This document shows, one piece after another, positions 7,473 to 15,767 of a DNA stretch of 64,000 nt. Within the stretch, counting starts at the first letter, position 1. Each line of letters begins with the position of its first letter. The notes below the pieces were generated by a model. It was not told the origin of the DNA. It made no database searches and was given only the letters and a program-made list of their open reading frames with translations. The stretch comes from DATJLY01 sp035518375 (GTDB lineage: Bacteria > Pseudomonadota > Alphaproteobacteria > ATCC43930 > CGMCC-115725): NCBI GenBank assembly GCA_035518375.1, contig DATIXQ010000023.1, positions 1 to 64,000 of the forward strand, given 5' to 3'. A program made the position numbers and the translations under genes.

Positions 7473-8372
7473 TCAGCCTCGATAGGCCGCGAAAAGGCCG
7501 GTGCGGCTGTAGATGAGGACGAGCGCCATCAGCACGTAGTCGGCCATGCCGACGACCGCCGTTCCCGCGGTGAGCCCGACGATCTGCGGCAGCAGCACGC
7601 GCGAGAACGTGTCGAAGATGCCAATGATCAGCGCGCCCGCCAGCGCGCCGCGGATCGAGCCCGTGCCGCCGATGACGATGCAGACGAGGGTGAGGATGAG
7701 GATCGGGTCGCCCATCCCGGTCTCGACCGAGAGAAGCGGCCCGGTGAGCATCCCGGCAAAGCCCGCAAAGGCCGCGCCCAGCCCGAACACGGCGGTATAG
7801 AGGAAGCCGATATTGACGCCCAGCGCCTCGACCATCTCGCGCTTGTCGGAGCCGGCGCGGATCAAGGCGCCCAAGCGCGTATGCACCATCACGACATAAA
7901 GGATCGCGCCGCACGCGAGCGCCGCTCCGGTGATGGCGAGGCGATAGACCGGGTAATGCACGCCCGGGAAGATCTCGAGCGAGCCGTCGAGCGGGCCTGG
8001 GATGGCGACGTTCAAGGGAAGCCGGCCCCAGATCACCACCACGGCCTCGTTGAAGAACATGGTGAGGCCGAAGGTCGCGAGCACCTGGTCGAGATGGCCG
8101 CGGCCATAGAGCGGGCGCAGCACCAATATCTCCATTGCTGCGCCCACCACGACCGTGCCGAGAACCGCGAGCGGCACGGCGAGCCAATAGGAATGGGTCA
8201 CGTTGAGGCAGGCAACGAGCAGGTAGCCGCCCGCCATGAAGAGCGACCCGTGCGCCAGGTTGATGACGCGCATGATGCCGAAGACGAGCGTCACGCCGAC
8301 CGCCATCAGGAAGAGCATCAGCCCGAACTGCACGCCGTTGAACAGCTGCTCGATGAAGAGCGCCAGCGTCAT
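7473..8372 (-). CDS. livH: Branched-chain amino acid-type ABC transporter permease LivH
   Basis: The product has 299 aa from the ATG at 8372, with the N-terminus MTLALFIEQLFNGVQFGLM and the LivH marker VINLAHGSLFMAGGY. The GGTGSIRGALAGALIIG segment near the C-terminus is the permease EAA-like loop. An open frame continues 64 codons upstream, but that stretch is polar, arginine- and proline-rich and unlike any LivH, so the shorter start was chosen. It heads the minus-strand liv gene block; no binding protein precedes it. Confidence 0.9.
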   Translation of the reverse strand: MTLALFIEQLFNGVQFGLMLFLMAVGVTLVFGIMRVINLAHGSLFMAGGYLLVACLNVTHSYWLAVPLAVLGTVVVGAAMEILVLRPLYGRGHLDQVLATFGLTMFFNEAVVVIWGRLPLNVAIPGPLDGSLEIFPGVHYPVYRLAITGAALACGAILYVVMVHTRLGALIRAGSDKREMVEALGVNIGFLYTAVFGLGAAFAGFAGMLTGPLLSVETGMGDPILILTLVCIVIGGTGSIRGALAGALIIGIFDTFSRVLLPQIVGLTAGTAVVGMADYVLMALVLIYSRTGLFAAYRG

Positions 8373-8637
8373 GGCGCGCCGGTCCGTCGCCGCATTGGAT
8401 TTCTCTCCCTGTCCGCCGGCGTTGGGCGCGCCGCTGTCTGCCCCGAGACTACCGGTGGTCCCGGCCGATGGCGATTGGCTTTTTTGTCTCCCGCTACCTG
8501 TTGCGGCCATTGATCGCGGGATGGGCGGCGAGCGCCGGAGCGGGCCTTGACAAGGTCCGGATGACATTGTACGTCAATTGCGGTCAACGGAGGCCAGTGC
8601 CGGGTGGACGTGCCGTCAAGCGCTTACTGGTGTATTG

Positions 8638-8691
8638 CCGAACGAACCCAATTTGCGGCCAAGGAGGAATTCTGCCAAACGATCCCAATTT
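8638..8691 (+). repeat. Dispersed repeat CCGAACGAACCCAATTT, first pair
   Basis: Two copies begin at 8638 and 8675 (the second reads CCAAACGATCCCAATTT), 37 bases apart. They are joined by a GGAATTCTG-containing linker that is repeated in the second pair. The same 17-base core recurs at 8746, 8783 and far away at 33785. No function can be assigned. Confidence 0.75.
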
Positions 8692-8745
8692 CTCCCTCCT
8701 CGGCCCCGCTTTCGCGGGAGCGACGGAGTTGGGTAAGCGATTTTA

Positions 8746-8799
8746 CCGAACGAACCCAATTTGCGCCCGAAGAGGAATTCTGCCGAACGAACCCAATTT
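8746..8799 (+). repeat. Dispersed repeat CCGAACGAACCCAATTT, second pair
   Basis: Exact 17-base copies begin at 8746 and 8783, again 37 bases apart, with the same AAGAGGAATTCTG-like linker as the first pair. The two pairs are separated by a GC stem-loop. The 37-base spacing within both pairs suggests duplication of a composite unit. Confidence 0.8.
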
Positions 8800-8897
8800 G
8801 TCGGCTGGCGCCTGAAGGCTGAACGCTGACGGCCTTTTTGGCCGGGGGTGACAGGCCGCGGGTCGCGGCATAGAACGAGGGGAAACGGGAGGACGGG

Positions 8898-9677
8898 TTG
8901 GCCGAAGAGTTGAGGACGGTCGCGGGCGTCCGCGTCGAATGGATTGAGAAGGGCGCGGGGCCGCCGATTCTGTTTCTCCATCCCGGCATCGGCATCGCGC
9001 CCGACGCTCCGGTGCTCGAGCGCTTGGCCGCGCGGGGCCGCGTCTTCGCGCCGTCGCATCCCGGCTTCGGCCGCTCCGAGCAGCCGAAGGACATGACTAC
9101 CGTCGATGATCTTGCCTATTTCTATCTCGACCTCATGGACGAGCTGCGCCTCGAGCAGGTGACGCTCGTCGGCGTCTCGTTCGGCGGCTGGATCGCGGCC
9201 GAGATCGCGGTGAAATCCTGCGCCCGCATCGCACGCCTCGTCCTCGCCGACCCGCTCGGCATCAAGGTCGGCGCGCGCGACGAGCGCGACATCGCCGACA
9301 TGTTCGCGATGACCGAGGCGGATTTTCTCGCCCACGCCTATGCCGCACCCGAGGCGCAGAAGCGCGACTACAAATCCATGTCCGAGGCTGATCTTCTGCC
9401 GATCGCGCGCAATCGCGAGGCGATGGCGCGCTATGGCTGGCAGCCCTACATGCACGATCCGAAGCTGAAGCAGCGGCTCCACCGCGTTCGCGTGCCAACG
9501 CTCGTGCTCTGGGGCGAGGCCGACCGCATCGCCGCGCCCGATTACGGCCGCGCCTATGCCGCCGCGCTGCCGGCGGCGCGCTTCGAGCTCGTGCCGCGCG
9601 CCGGCCATTTTCCGCATGTCGAAGCGCCCGACGCGTTCGCGAGCCGCGTCCTCGCGTTTATGGAGACCGCGCCATGA
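8898..9677 (+). CDS. Alpha/beta hydrolase
   Basis: The product has 259 aa. The nucleophile elbow GVSFGG places Ser94, with Asp209 in WGEADR and His237 in RAGHFPH completing the triad. The HPG oxyanion stretch sits at residues 28-30. It begins with TTG preceded by GGGAGGACGG, which I accept because no ATG is available near the fold start. The stop overlaps the start of the luciferase-like monooxygenase by four bases, so the two are translationally coupled. The family covers C-C bond hydrolases of ring-cleavage pathways as well as esterases. Context favours a catabolic role. Confidence 0.85.
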   Translation: MAEELRTVAGVRVEWIEKGAGPPILFLHPGIGIAPDAPVLERLAARGRVFAPSHPGFGRSEQPKDMTTVDDLAYFYLDLMDELRLEQVTLVGVSFGGWIAAEIAVKSCARIARLVLADPLGIKVGARDERDIADMFAMTEADFLAHAYAAPEAQKRDYKSMSEADLLPIARNREAMARYGWQPYMHDPKLKQRLHRVRVPTLVLWGEADRIAAPDYGRAYAAALPAARFELVPRAGHFPHVEAPDAFASRVLAFMETAP

Positions 9678-10864
9678 GAGTGTTCCATTTCACCGAGCAG
9701 GCCTATCCCGAGGCGTGGGATAAGCATCAGGGCTCGCTTCGCGTCGTGCTGCCCAACCGCATCCTCGATCCGAAGATCGCGGCCGAGCGCCTGCACCGCT
9801 ACTACGACGAATGGCAGCTCGCCGACGAGCTCGGTTACGACATCATGGTGAACGAGCATCACTCGACGGCGACCTGCATGGCCTCGACCGTGATCGTGAC
9901 GCTCTCGGTCTTGGCGCGCGAGACGAAGCGCGCGCGCCTTCTCGTGCTGGGCTATCCGATCGCCCACCGCCCAGATCCGCTGCGCTGCGCCGAGGAGCTT
10001 TCGACGATCGACGTCGTCTCGCGCGGCCGGCTCGAGATGGGCTTCGTCAAGGGCGTGCCCTACGAGATCCCGGTCGCCAACACCAATCCCGTCTTCATCA
10101 TGGAACGGTTCTGGGAGGCGCACGACTTCATCATCAAGGCGATGACGAGCCACGAGGGGCCCTTCAACTGGGAAGGTCAGTTCTTCCACTACCGCCACGT
10201 CAACATCTGGCCGCGCCCTTATCAGCAGCCGCACCCGCCGGTGTGGAGCACGACCTCGAGCCGAACCAACGCGCGCGTGCTGGGCCAGAAAGGCTATGTC
10301 ATGGCGACGCTCGGGAGCGGCTATGCGACGCGCGCGCTCTACGATGCTTATCGCGAGGGCTGGCACGCGGCGGGCCGCAAGGAGCCGCCTCCGCCCGACC
10401 GCTTCGCCTATCTCGCGCTTGTCGGCATCGCCCCGACCGAAGAGGAAGCGCGCCGGCGCGGCGAGCTGGTCGCCGGATACCCGCGCACCTCGGCGATCGT
10501 CGCGCCCCAGTTCCGCAACCCGCCGGGCTCCATCTCGGCCGAAGACAACGCCCGGCTCCTGCAGGGTCGCACGCCGCCGCGCAGCTTCACCAAGGACGGC
10601 CGCGTCGTGAACATGGCGACTGCCTCGGTGCAGGAGCTGATCGACGCCGCCGTCATGTTCTGCGGCACGCCCGACCAGGTTTACCGCCAGATCGCCGATT
10701 TCACCGAACATTGCGGCGGGCTCGGCAATCTCCTGATGATGGGCCAGGCCGGCCATCTCGGGCACGACGACACCGTCGCCAGCCTCAAGCTCTTCGCAAG
10801 CGAGGTGATGCCGCGTTTGAAGGAGCTGAAACAGCCCACAGCCGCGGCGGCGGCGGCAGAATGA
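9674..10864 (+). CDS. Luciferase-like (LLM class) flavin-dependent oxidoreductase
   Basis: The product has 396 aa of the bacterial-luciferase TIM-barrel fold. It shows MVNEHHSTATC near residue 56 and the GYPIAHRPDPLRCAEELSTID stretch, both typical of two-component FMNH2-dependent monooxygenases. Substrates in the family include alkanesulfonates, nitriloacetate and ring compounds. The start overlaps the hydrolase stop, and a VOC protein follows ten bases later, giving a three-gene unit. A flavin reductase partner is not visible nearby. It ends in an alanine-rich tail. The substrate is unknown. Confidence 0.87.
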   Translation: MRVFHFTEQAYPEAWDKHQGSLRVVLPNRILDPKIAAERLHRYYDEWQLADELGYDIMVNEHHSTATCMASTVIVTLSVLARETKRARLLVLGYPIAHRPDPLRCAEELSTIDVVSRGRLEMGFVKGVPYEIPVANTNPVFIMERFWEAHDFIIKAMTSHEGPFNWEGQFFHYRHVNIWPRPYQQPHPPVWSTTSSRTNARVLGQKGYVMATLGSGYATRALYDAYREGWHAAGRKEPPPPDRFAYLALVGIAPTEEEARRRGELVAGYPRTSAIVAPQFRNPPGSISAEDNARLLQGRTPPRSFTKDGRVVNMATASVQELIDAAVMFCGTPDQVYRQIADFTEHCGGLGNLLMMGQAGHLGHDDTVASLKLFASEVMPRLKELKQPTAAAAAAE

Positions 10865-10874
10865 GCGCCGCGGC

Positions 10875-11240
10875 ATGATCCTCGGCTTCGACCATGTGCA
10901 GCTTGCGATGCCGTCTGGCGGCGAGGACCGGGCGCGCGCGTTCTATCGCGGCATCCTTGGTTTCGACGAATTGGCGAAGCCGCCCGAGCTCGCCGCGCGC
11001 GGCGGTGTGTGGTTCAGGGCAGGCAGCCTCAATCTGCATCTCGGCGTCGAGGCCGACTTCCGCCCCGCGAAGAAGGCGCATCCGGCGCTTCTCGTCGCCG
11101 GGCTCGCGGATTATGCCGCGCGCGCTCGTGCCGCCGGCTGTCGCGTCGTCGACGACGATCCGCTCGACGGGTATTTCCGCATCTTCCTCGACGATCCGTT
11201 CGGCAACCGGCTCGAGCTCATGGAAAAGCGCGCGCCATGA
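10875..11240 (+). CDS. VOC superfamily (glyoxalase/dioxygenase-like) protein
   Basis: The product has 121 aa with the paired beta-alpha-beta-beta-beta layout of the vicinal oxygen chelate fold. LGFDHVQLAMP supplies the first metal ligand His, and FLDDPFGNRLELME the terminal Glu. An internal HLGVEADF gives a further likely ligand. The family includes glyoxalases, ring-cleavage dioxygenases and thiol transferases. It ends the hydrolase-monooxygenase operon. A hairpin lies just behind its stop codon. The exact chemistry cannot be read from the sequence. Confidence 0.82.
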   Translation: MILGFDHVQLAMPSGGEDRARAFYRGILGFDELAKPPELAARGGVWFRAGSLNLHLGVEADFRPAKKAHPALLVAGLADYAARARAAGCRVVDDDPLDGYFRIFLDDPFGNRLELMEKRAP

Positions 11241-11244
11241 AAAA

Positions 11245-11270
11245 CCCCTCCCCGCGGGGGCGGGGAGGGG
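11245..11270 (-). terminator. GC-rich stem-loop between convergent genes
   Basis: CCCCTCCCCGC at 11245-11255 and GCGGGGAGGGG at 11260-11270 pair perfectly over 11 bases around a GGGG loop. Read on the minus strand the stem is followed by TTTT (11244-11241), so it fits an intrinsic terminator for the OmpA-family gene. On the plus strand no T-run follows. Confidence 0.65.
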
Positions 11271-11293
11271 CCTCAAGGTGCTTGTCGTAATCG

Positions 11294-12385
11294 CTACTGC
11301 GGTATGACGATTTCGACGCGCCGGTTTTGCGGTTCGCGCACACCGTCCGGCGTCGGTACGCGCAGGTCCGTCTTGCCCTTCCACGCTACGTCCATCGCGC
11401 TGGTCGGCACACCATGCGAGGTGAGGTAGTTGCGCACCGCGACCGCGCGCCGTTGGGAGAGGCCGAGATTGTATTGCTGTGTGCCCATCGTGTCGGTGTA
11501 GCCGGTGAGCTCGATGCGCACGGGCTTGTTCTGTTTGAACGCATCGGCGGCCGCGTCGAGCACTTGGCGCCCGGCCGCGGTGATCATCGATTTGTCGAAG
11601 TCGAAGAACACGATGAAGAACTGTCCGGGCGGCACCGTCGCGGCGGGCGCCGGCGCGGGCGCCGGCATCGGCGCGGGCGCGGCGGCGGGCTGCATCGGCG
11701 GCGGGGGCGGCGGCGCGCCGAACGCGTAGCTGATGCTCAGCAGGATGCTGTGGTTGCGGTACCCGCTCGTTGAAATGGCCGAGTTGTTGACGGTGTGGAA
11801 GCGCGGATTGAAGCCGTCGAGGAAGCGATATTCGAGCCCCATGGTCCAGTTCGACGTCAGGTTATAACTCAAGCCGGCCATCGCTTGGACCGCGCCCACC
11901 GTGTCGCGGTCGTTGGCAATGGGCATGCCCGTAACGCCAAAATTGTCGAGATTCACGCTGACGAGGCCGACACCGGCGCCGATATAGGGCCGGATGCCCC
12001 AGAACTGATACGGCAGGTCGACGAGGCCGTTGACCATGCCGGCGATGCTGTTGACGCTGCCGGTGGCGCCGGTAGCGCCGCCCACGCCGATCGACTTCAC
12101 GTCGTTGTCGCGATAATCGAGGTTGAGCTCGATGCGGAGATTGGGGGCGATGTTGTAGCCCGCGGCGCCGCCGACGATGTAGCCCTCATCCTCTTTCGAA
12201 TCGCCTCCCGGCGCGGGCGGATGGCCGTTGAAGCCCAAGCCCTCCATGTGGTTCCAGCCGGCCTCGCCACGAAGATAAAAGCTGCCCGGCGCCCCGTAGG
12301 GGCCGCTCATCATGGTTTGTGCCTGGCTGGCCACGGCGGCGAGGCTCAGGGCCAGCGCCAAGGGGGCAGCACGCAAAAATTTCAT
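11294..12385 (-). CDS. OmpA-family outer membrane protein
   Basis: The product has 363 aa from the ATG at 12385. It begins with a signal peptide (LRAAPLALALSLAAVASQA) and an N-terminal beta-barrel of about 200 residues (FYLRGEAGWNHMEG start). A proline/alanine linker of PAPAPAP type follows, then a C-terminal OmpA domain with ITAAGRQVLDAAADAF, ELTGYTDTMG and LSQRRAVAVRNYL. That domain should bind peptidoglycan and anchor the outer membrane. An open frame runs 64 codons further upstream but lacks a leader. A likely promoter lies at 12432-12461 and a terminator at 11245-11270. The gene appears monocistronic. Confidence 0.92.
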   Translation of the reverse strand: MKFLRAAPLALALSLAAVASQAQTMMSGPYGAPGSFYLRGEAGWNHMEGLGFNGHPPAPGGDSKEDEGYIVGGAAGYNIAPNLRIELNLDYRDNDVKSIGVGGATGATGSVNSIAGMVNGLVDLPYQFWGIRPYIGAGVGLVSVNLDNFGVTGMPIANDRDTVGAVQAMAGLSYNLTSNWTMGLEYRFLDGFNPRFHTVNNSAISTSGYRNHSILLSISYAFGAPPPPPPMQPAAAPAPMPAPAPAPAATVPPGQFFIVFFDFDKSMITAAGRQVLDAAADAFKQNKPVRIELTGYTDTMGTQQYNLGLSQRRAVAVRNYLTSHGVPTSAMDVAWKGKTDLRVPTPDGVREPQNRRVEIVIPQ

Positions 12386-12431
12386 GGACTCTCTCCGGAC
12401 CAGATAAGAGCGCGAGTATCGTCGTCTACGG

Positions 12432-12461
12432 TTAATAGTCACGGAAACCGTTCCGCGGCAA
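12432..12461 (-). promoter_or_regulatory. Putative promoter of the OmpA-family gene
   Basis: On the minus strand TTGCCG (12461-12456) and TATTAA (12437-12432) are separated by 18 bases. This leaves a leader of about 45 bases before the ATG at 12385. It is the best pair visible in the 228-base gap upstream of the gene; no confirmed site exists. Confidence 0.35.
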
Positions 12462-12613
12462 GCCAAGCTCTTGTTTTTGACGCCTATTGTCTTGATGTGT
12501 TGCAACTTTGTCGCGTTGCCCGAAAGAGAGGGGAGCATGCAGATGCTGCACCGCAACCTTACCTGTATCGGCGGCACTCGGACAATCGTGCCCGCGGAGG
12601 CAAGCCCTAAAAC

Positions 12614-13801
12614 CTATTCCTCCGGCGCTGCCGTCGGTGGGTCAGGTGCACGCTGATCGCGTTCCCAGAACAGCAGCGCGAACGTCGCGAGCAGTACGAC
12701 GGCGACCATCGTGGTCGCGACGCAGCCGGGCCAGCCGGCGAGATCCCAGGCGAACCCCGGCAAGATCGCGCCCAATGCCCCGCCGAGATAGTAGAACGAG
12801 ACGTAAAGCCCGACCGCGGACGAGCGCCCTTGGACCGCGGTCACCGCGACGTAGCTCGTGGCGCAGCTCTGGCACAGAAAACCGCATGTGACGCACACCG
12901 CGAGCCCGAGCAGGATCAGGACGATGCTCGGCGCGAGCGTCATGGCGAGGCCCGCGACCCAAAAAGCGGCGGCTCCCGCGACAAGCCGGCTGCGCCCGAG
13001 CCGCGCCACGAGTCGTCCGGTCAGAGGCGTCGCCACCACGCCGACGAGATAGACGACGAAGATCGTGCCGAGTGCTCCCGTCGAGAGCGAATAAGGCGGC
13101 GCAGCGAGCACGAAATTGATGTAGGTGAAGACGCCGACGAACGAGAACAGCACGCCGAACCCGACCGCATAGGTGGCGATGAGGCGCGGCGAGCGCAGAT
13201 TGGCCGCCATGAAGCGGAAGGACGGCGCGAGCCCCCCGCTTTTCGCGAAGCGCCGTTCGCGCGGCATGAACAGCGCGCTGCCGCTCGCGCAGGCGAGTGT
13301 CACCACCGCGAGGCCCCAGAACGCCGCGCGCCAGCCGAAGCTTTGCGCGAGCAGCCCCGAGAGGAAGCGGCTGAGGAAGCCGCCGACGCCACTTGCCGCG
13401 ACATAAAGGCCGGTCATTGCCGTCGCCGAGCCCGCAAATTCCTCGCCGACATAGGCGACGGTGACCGCGAAGATCGGCGGCAAGAGCAGACCTTGCACAA
13501 AGCGCCAAAACACGAGCATGCCGAGCGAATGGGCGAACCCCGCCATCATCGTCGGCACCACGAGCCCGAACATCGCCGTGACGATGATCCGCTTGCGCCC
13601 GATCGCGTCGGCGGCAAGCCCGCTCAAGGGCGCAGTCAAGGCGACGGCGAGCGTTGCGGCACTCACGGTCCAGCTCACTTCGGTCGCGGTGGCGTCGAAC
13701 TCGTGCGTGAGGAGCGGCAGCAGCGCCTGGGTGACGTAAAGCTCGATGAAGGCGCCGATCGCCGCAAGCACCACCCCGAGCGCGCGCTTGTCGGCGAGCA
13801 T
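12614..13801 (-). CDS. MFS transporter (YnfM/AraJ-like drug or sugar efflux type)
   Basis: The product has 395 aa and twelve hydrophobic segments. The MFS loop motif reads LSGLAADAIGRKRI near residue 65, and a second GRLVARLGRSRL-like motif lies in the C-terminal half. The opening IELYVTQALLPLLTHEF resembles the YnfM branch of proton-driven exporters. It runs divergently from purM with 63 bases between them. A charged tail follows the last helix. The substrate is unknown; efflux is inferred from family resemblance. Confidence 0.85.
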   Translation of the reverse strand: MLADKRALGVVLAAIGAFIELYVTQALLPLLTHEFDATATEVSWTVSAATLAVALTAPLSGLAADAIGRKRIIVTAMFGLVVPTMMAGFAHSLGMLVFWRFVQGLLLPPIFAVTVAYVGEEFAGSATAMTGLYVAASGVGGFLSRFLSGLLAQSFGWRAAFWGLAVVTLACASGSALFMPRERRFAKSGGLAPSFRFMAANLRSPRLIATYAVGFGVLFSFVGVFTYINFVLAAPPYSLSTGALGTIFVVYLVGVVATPLTGRLVARLGRSRLVAGAAAFWVAGLAMTLAPSIVLILLGLAVCVTCGFLCQSCATSYVAVTAVQGRSSAVGLYVSFYYLGGALGAILPGFAWDLAGWPGCVATTMVAVVLLATFALLFWERDQRAPDPPTAAPEE

Positions 13802-13864
13802 CGACGCAGTCTATCGGCCCGCGCCCGGCTTTTCACCGGCGTGCGCGTGGCCTAGAAGACCGGC

Positions 13865-14938
13865 GTGGCCGAAGAGAAGCGCCCCTTGAGCTACCGGTCC
13901 GCCGGCGTCGACATCGATGCCGGCAACGCGCTCGTCGAGGCGCTGAAGCCGCTGGCGAGGGCGACGGCGCGGGCGGGCTCGGACGCGGGGCTCGGCGGAT
14001 TCGGTGCGTTCTTCGACTTGAAGGCCGCGGGCTACCGCGATCCGATCCTCGTCGCAACGACAGACGGCGTCGGCACCAAGCTCAAGATCGCAATCGAGGC
14101 GGGTCGGCACGACACGGTCGGCATCGATCTCGTCGCGATGTGCGTCAACGATCTCGTGGTGCAGGGTGCCGAGCCGCTTCTCTTTCTCGACTACTTCGCC
14201 ACCGGGCGGCTCGACGTGGCGCAGGCGAAGAGCGTGATCGCCGGCATCGCCATGGCCTGCCGCGAGGTCGGCTGCGCCCTCGTCGGCGGCGAGACGGCGG
14301 AGATGCCCGGCCTCTATGCCGCGGGCGACTACGATCTCGCCGGCTTCGCCGTCGGCGCGGTCGAACGCGGCGCCGCCATTGACGGCAGCACTGTTGTGGC
14401 GGGTGACATCGTCCTTGGCCTCGCCTCGAGCGGACTGCACTCCAACGGCTTCTCGCTGGTAAGGCGCGTCGTCGCCGACCTGAAGCTCGATTTTGCAGCG
14501 CCTGCATCCTTCGCGCCGGGCGAAAGCCTCGGCGCGGCGCTCCTCGCGCCAACGCGCCTTTACGTCAATAGCTGCCGTGCCGCCATTGCGGCGGGTGGCG
14601 TCAAGGCGTTGGCCCACATCACCGGCGGCGGATTGCTGGAGAACATTCCGCGCGTTCTGCCACGCGACCTCGCCGCCGAGCTCGACGCGCGGACTTGGCC
14701 GCTGCCGCCGGTCTTCCGCTGGCTTGCGGAGAAGGCGCAGCTTCCGGCCGAGGAAATGGCGCGCACCTTCAACTGCGGCATCGGCATGATGGTGGTCGCT
14801 GCACCAGGGGACGAGGCGCGCGTCGCTCGGACGCTCGAAGCGCATGGCGAGCACGTTCAGCGCATCGGCCGCATCGTGCCGCGTGCCGGCGGGGCGGGCG
14901 CGCGGCTCATTGGTACGGAGGAAGCGTGGCCCGGCTGA
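13865..14938 (+). CDS. purM: Phosphoribosylformylglycinamidine cyclo-ligase PurM
   Basis: The product has 357 aa and catalyses ATP-dependent closure of the imidazole ring in purine synthesis (FGAM to AIR). Visible signatures are YRSAGVDIDAGNALVE, the TTDGVGTKLK nucleotide loop, VGGETAEMPG and HITGGGLLENIPRVLP. The start is a GTG matching the family's N-terminus. It overlaps purN by 13 bases, the usual purM-purN pairing. The length is typical. Confidence 0.97.
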   Translation: MAEEKRPLSYRSAGVDIDAGNALVEALKPLARATARAGSDAGLGGFGAFFDLKAAGYRDPILVATTDGVGTKLKIAIEAGRHDTVGIDLVAMCVNDLVVQGAEPLLFLDYFATGRLDVAQAKSVIAGIAMACREVGCALVGGETAEMPGLYAAGDYDLAGFAVGAVERGAAIDGSTVVAGDIVLGLASSGLHSNGFSLVRRVVADLKLDFAAPASFAPGESLGAALLAPTRLYVNSCRAAIAAGGVKALAHITGGGLLENIPRVLPRDLAAELDARTWPLPPVFRWLAEKAQLPAEEMARTFNCGIGMMVVAAPGDEARVARTLEAHGEHVQRIGRIVPRAGGAGARLIGTEEAWPG

Positions 14939-15576
14939 AGGTCGGTGTGCTGATCTCGGGCCGCGGCTCGAACCTCAAGGCGCTGATCGAGGCATGCGCC
15001 GCGCCTGGCTTTCCCGCCGAGATCGCGCTCGTGATCTCGAACGTGACTGGCGCCCAGGGGCTCGATCATGCGGCCGCGGTAGGCATTCCGCGCGTCGTCA
15101 TTCCGCACCGCGACCATCCCTCGCGCGAGGCGTTCGAGGCCGCGATGGACCTGGCGCTGGCCGCGCACGGGATCGAGCTCGTGTGCCTCGCGGGATTCAT
15201 GCGGCTCCTGACGCGCGCCTTTGTTACGCGCTGGCACGACCGGCTCATCAACATCCACCCCTCGCTCCTGCCGGCCTTCCGCGGCCTCGACACGCATGAG
15301 CGCGCCCTGGCGGCGGGCGTGCGCTTCGCCGGCTGCACCGTTCATTATGTCCGCGCCGAGATGGACGACGGGCCGATCATCGTGCAAGCGGCGGTACCGG
15401 TGCTGCCGGGCGACAATGCCGAGCTGTTGGCTGCGCGCGTGCTCGAGGCCGAGCACCGTGCCTACCCGCTCGCGCTCCGCCTGATCGCCGAGGGCCGGGT
15501 GAAGGTGCGCGACGAGCGGGTCGAGATCGCCGCACCCTTTGCCGTGCCCGAAACCACCCTTAACCCGGCGCGATAG
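14926..15576 (+). CDS. purN: Phosphoribosylglycinamide formyltransferase PurN
   Basis: The product has 216 aa and moves a formyl group from 10-formyl-THF to GAR, the third step of purine synthesis. It opens with VGVLISGRGSNLKALIEA. The catalytic NIHPSLLPAFRGLDTHERAL segment holds the Asn and His residues, and CTVHYVRAEMDDGPII supplies the Asp. The GTG at 14926 lies inside the end of purM, indicating coupled translation. The C-terminal 15 residues are unremarkable. The call is secure. Confidence 0.97.
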   Translation: MARLKVGVLISGRGSNLKALIEACAAPGFPAEIALVISNVTGAQGLDHAAAVGIPRVVIPHRDHPSREAFEAAMDLALAAHGIELVCLAGFMRLLTRAFVTRWHDRLINIHPSLLPAFRGLDTHERALAAGVRFAGCTVHYVRAEMDDGPIIVQAAVPVLPGDNAELLAARVLEAEHRAYPLALRLIAEGRVKVRDERVEIAAPFAVPETTLNPAR

Positions 15577-15578
15577 GC

Positions 15579-15606
15579 TTGCCTCGCGCACGAAATCGGC
15601 TAATGT
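15579..15606 (+). promoter_or_regulatory. Putative promoter of the cytochrome oxidase subunit IV gene
   Basis: TTGCCT (15579-15584) and TAATGT (15601-15606) are separated by 16 bases. They lie just after the purN stop and about 30 bases before the next start codon. This would let the small oxidase gene be expressed apart from the purine genes. Confidence 0.4.
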
Positions 15607-15637
15607 CGCGGCCGCCGAAGCGACGGGGTCAGCAATA

Positions 15638-15760
15638 ATGGCATTGGATCAGGATTATCAGCGGCACTTGCAAGGCTGGCTCGGATTCGCCCGGCTGATG
15701 CGCTGGGCCGTCGTGGCAATCATCGTCGTGCTGTTGTTCCTTGCCTACATGACGCTCTAG
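15638..15760 (+). CDS. aa3-type cytochrome c oxidase subunit IV
   Basis: A 40-residue protein. A short polar N-terminus (ALDQDYQRHLQGW) is followed by a single membrane helix, MRWAVVAIIVVLLFLAYMTL. This is the layout of the tiny bacterial aa3 oxidase subunit IV (CoxIV_2 family), which packs against subunits I and III of the terminal oxidase. A longer open frame starts at 15539 inside purN and is not believable. The gene lies away from any other oxidase gene, as it often does in alphaproteobacteria. Confidence 0.82.
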   Translation: MALDQDYQRHLQGWLGFARLMRWAVVAIIVVLLFLAYMTL

Positions 15761-15767
15761 CCCGGGC

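Larger units (their letters stand above)
8373..8897. other. 525-base intergenic region between livH and the alpha/beta hydrolase gene
   Basis: These genes are divergent, so both promoters should lie here. The half near livH has TTGACC and TTGACG motifs on the minus strand and a small inverted repeat TGAC-N7-GTCA around 8562-8576, possibly an operator. The half near the hydrolase is filled by two repeat pairs and a small GC stem-loop (CCCGC-TTTC-GCGGG). Open frames here translate the repeat into Arg-Thr-Asn-Pro strings and are not credible genes. Confidence 0.5.

Noticed and set aside
8638..8799. CRISPR array
   Set aside because: Only two pairs exist, the intervening sequence is itself repeated rather than unique, and no cas gene is near.
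8468..8822. Two overlapping open frames between livH and the hydrolase
   Set aside because: They translate the dispersed repeat into Arg-Thr-Asn-Pro strings. The reading comes from repeat copies, not from selection on a protein.
12471..12656. Small plus-strand frame upstream of the MFS gene end
   Set aside because: It overlaps the ompA promoter and the MFS 3' end, with no ribosome binding site and no conserved feature.
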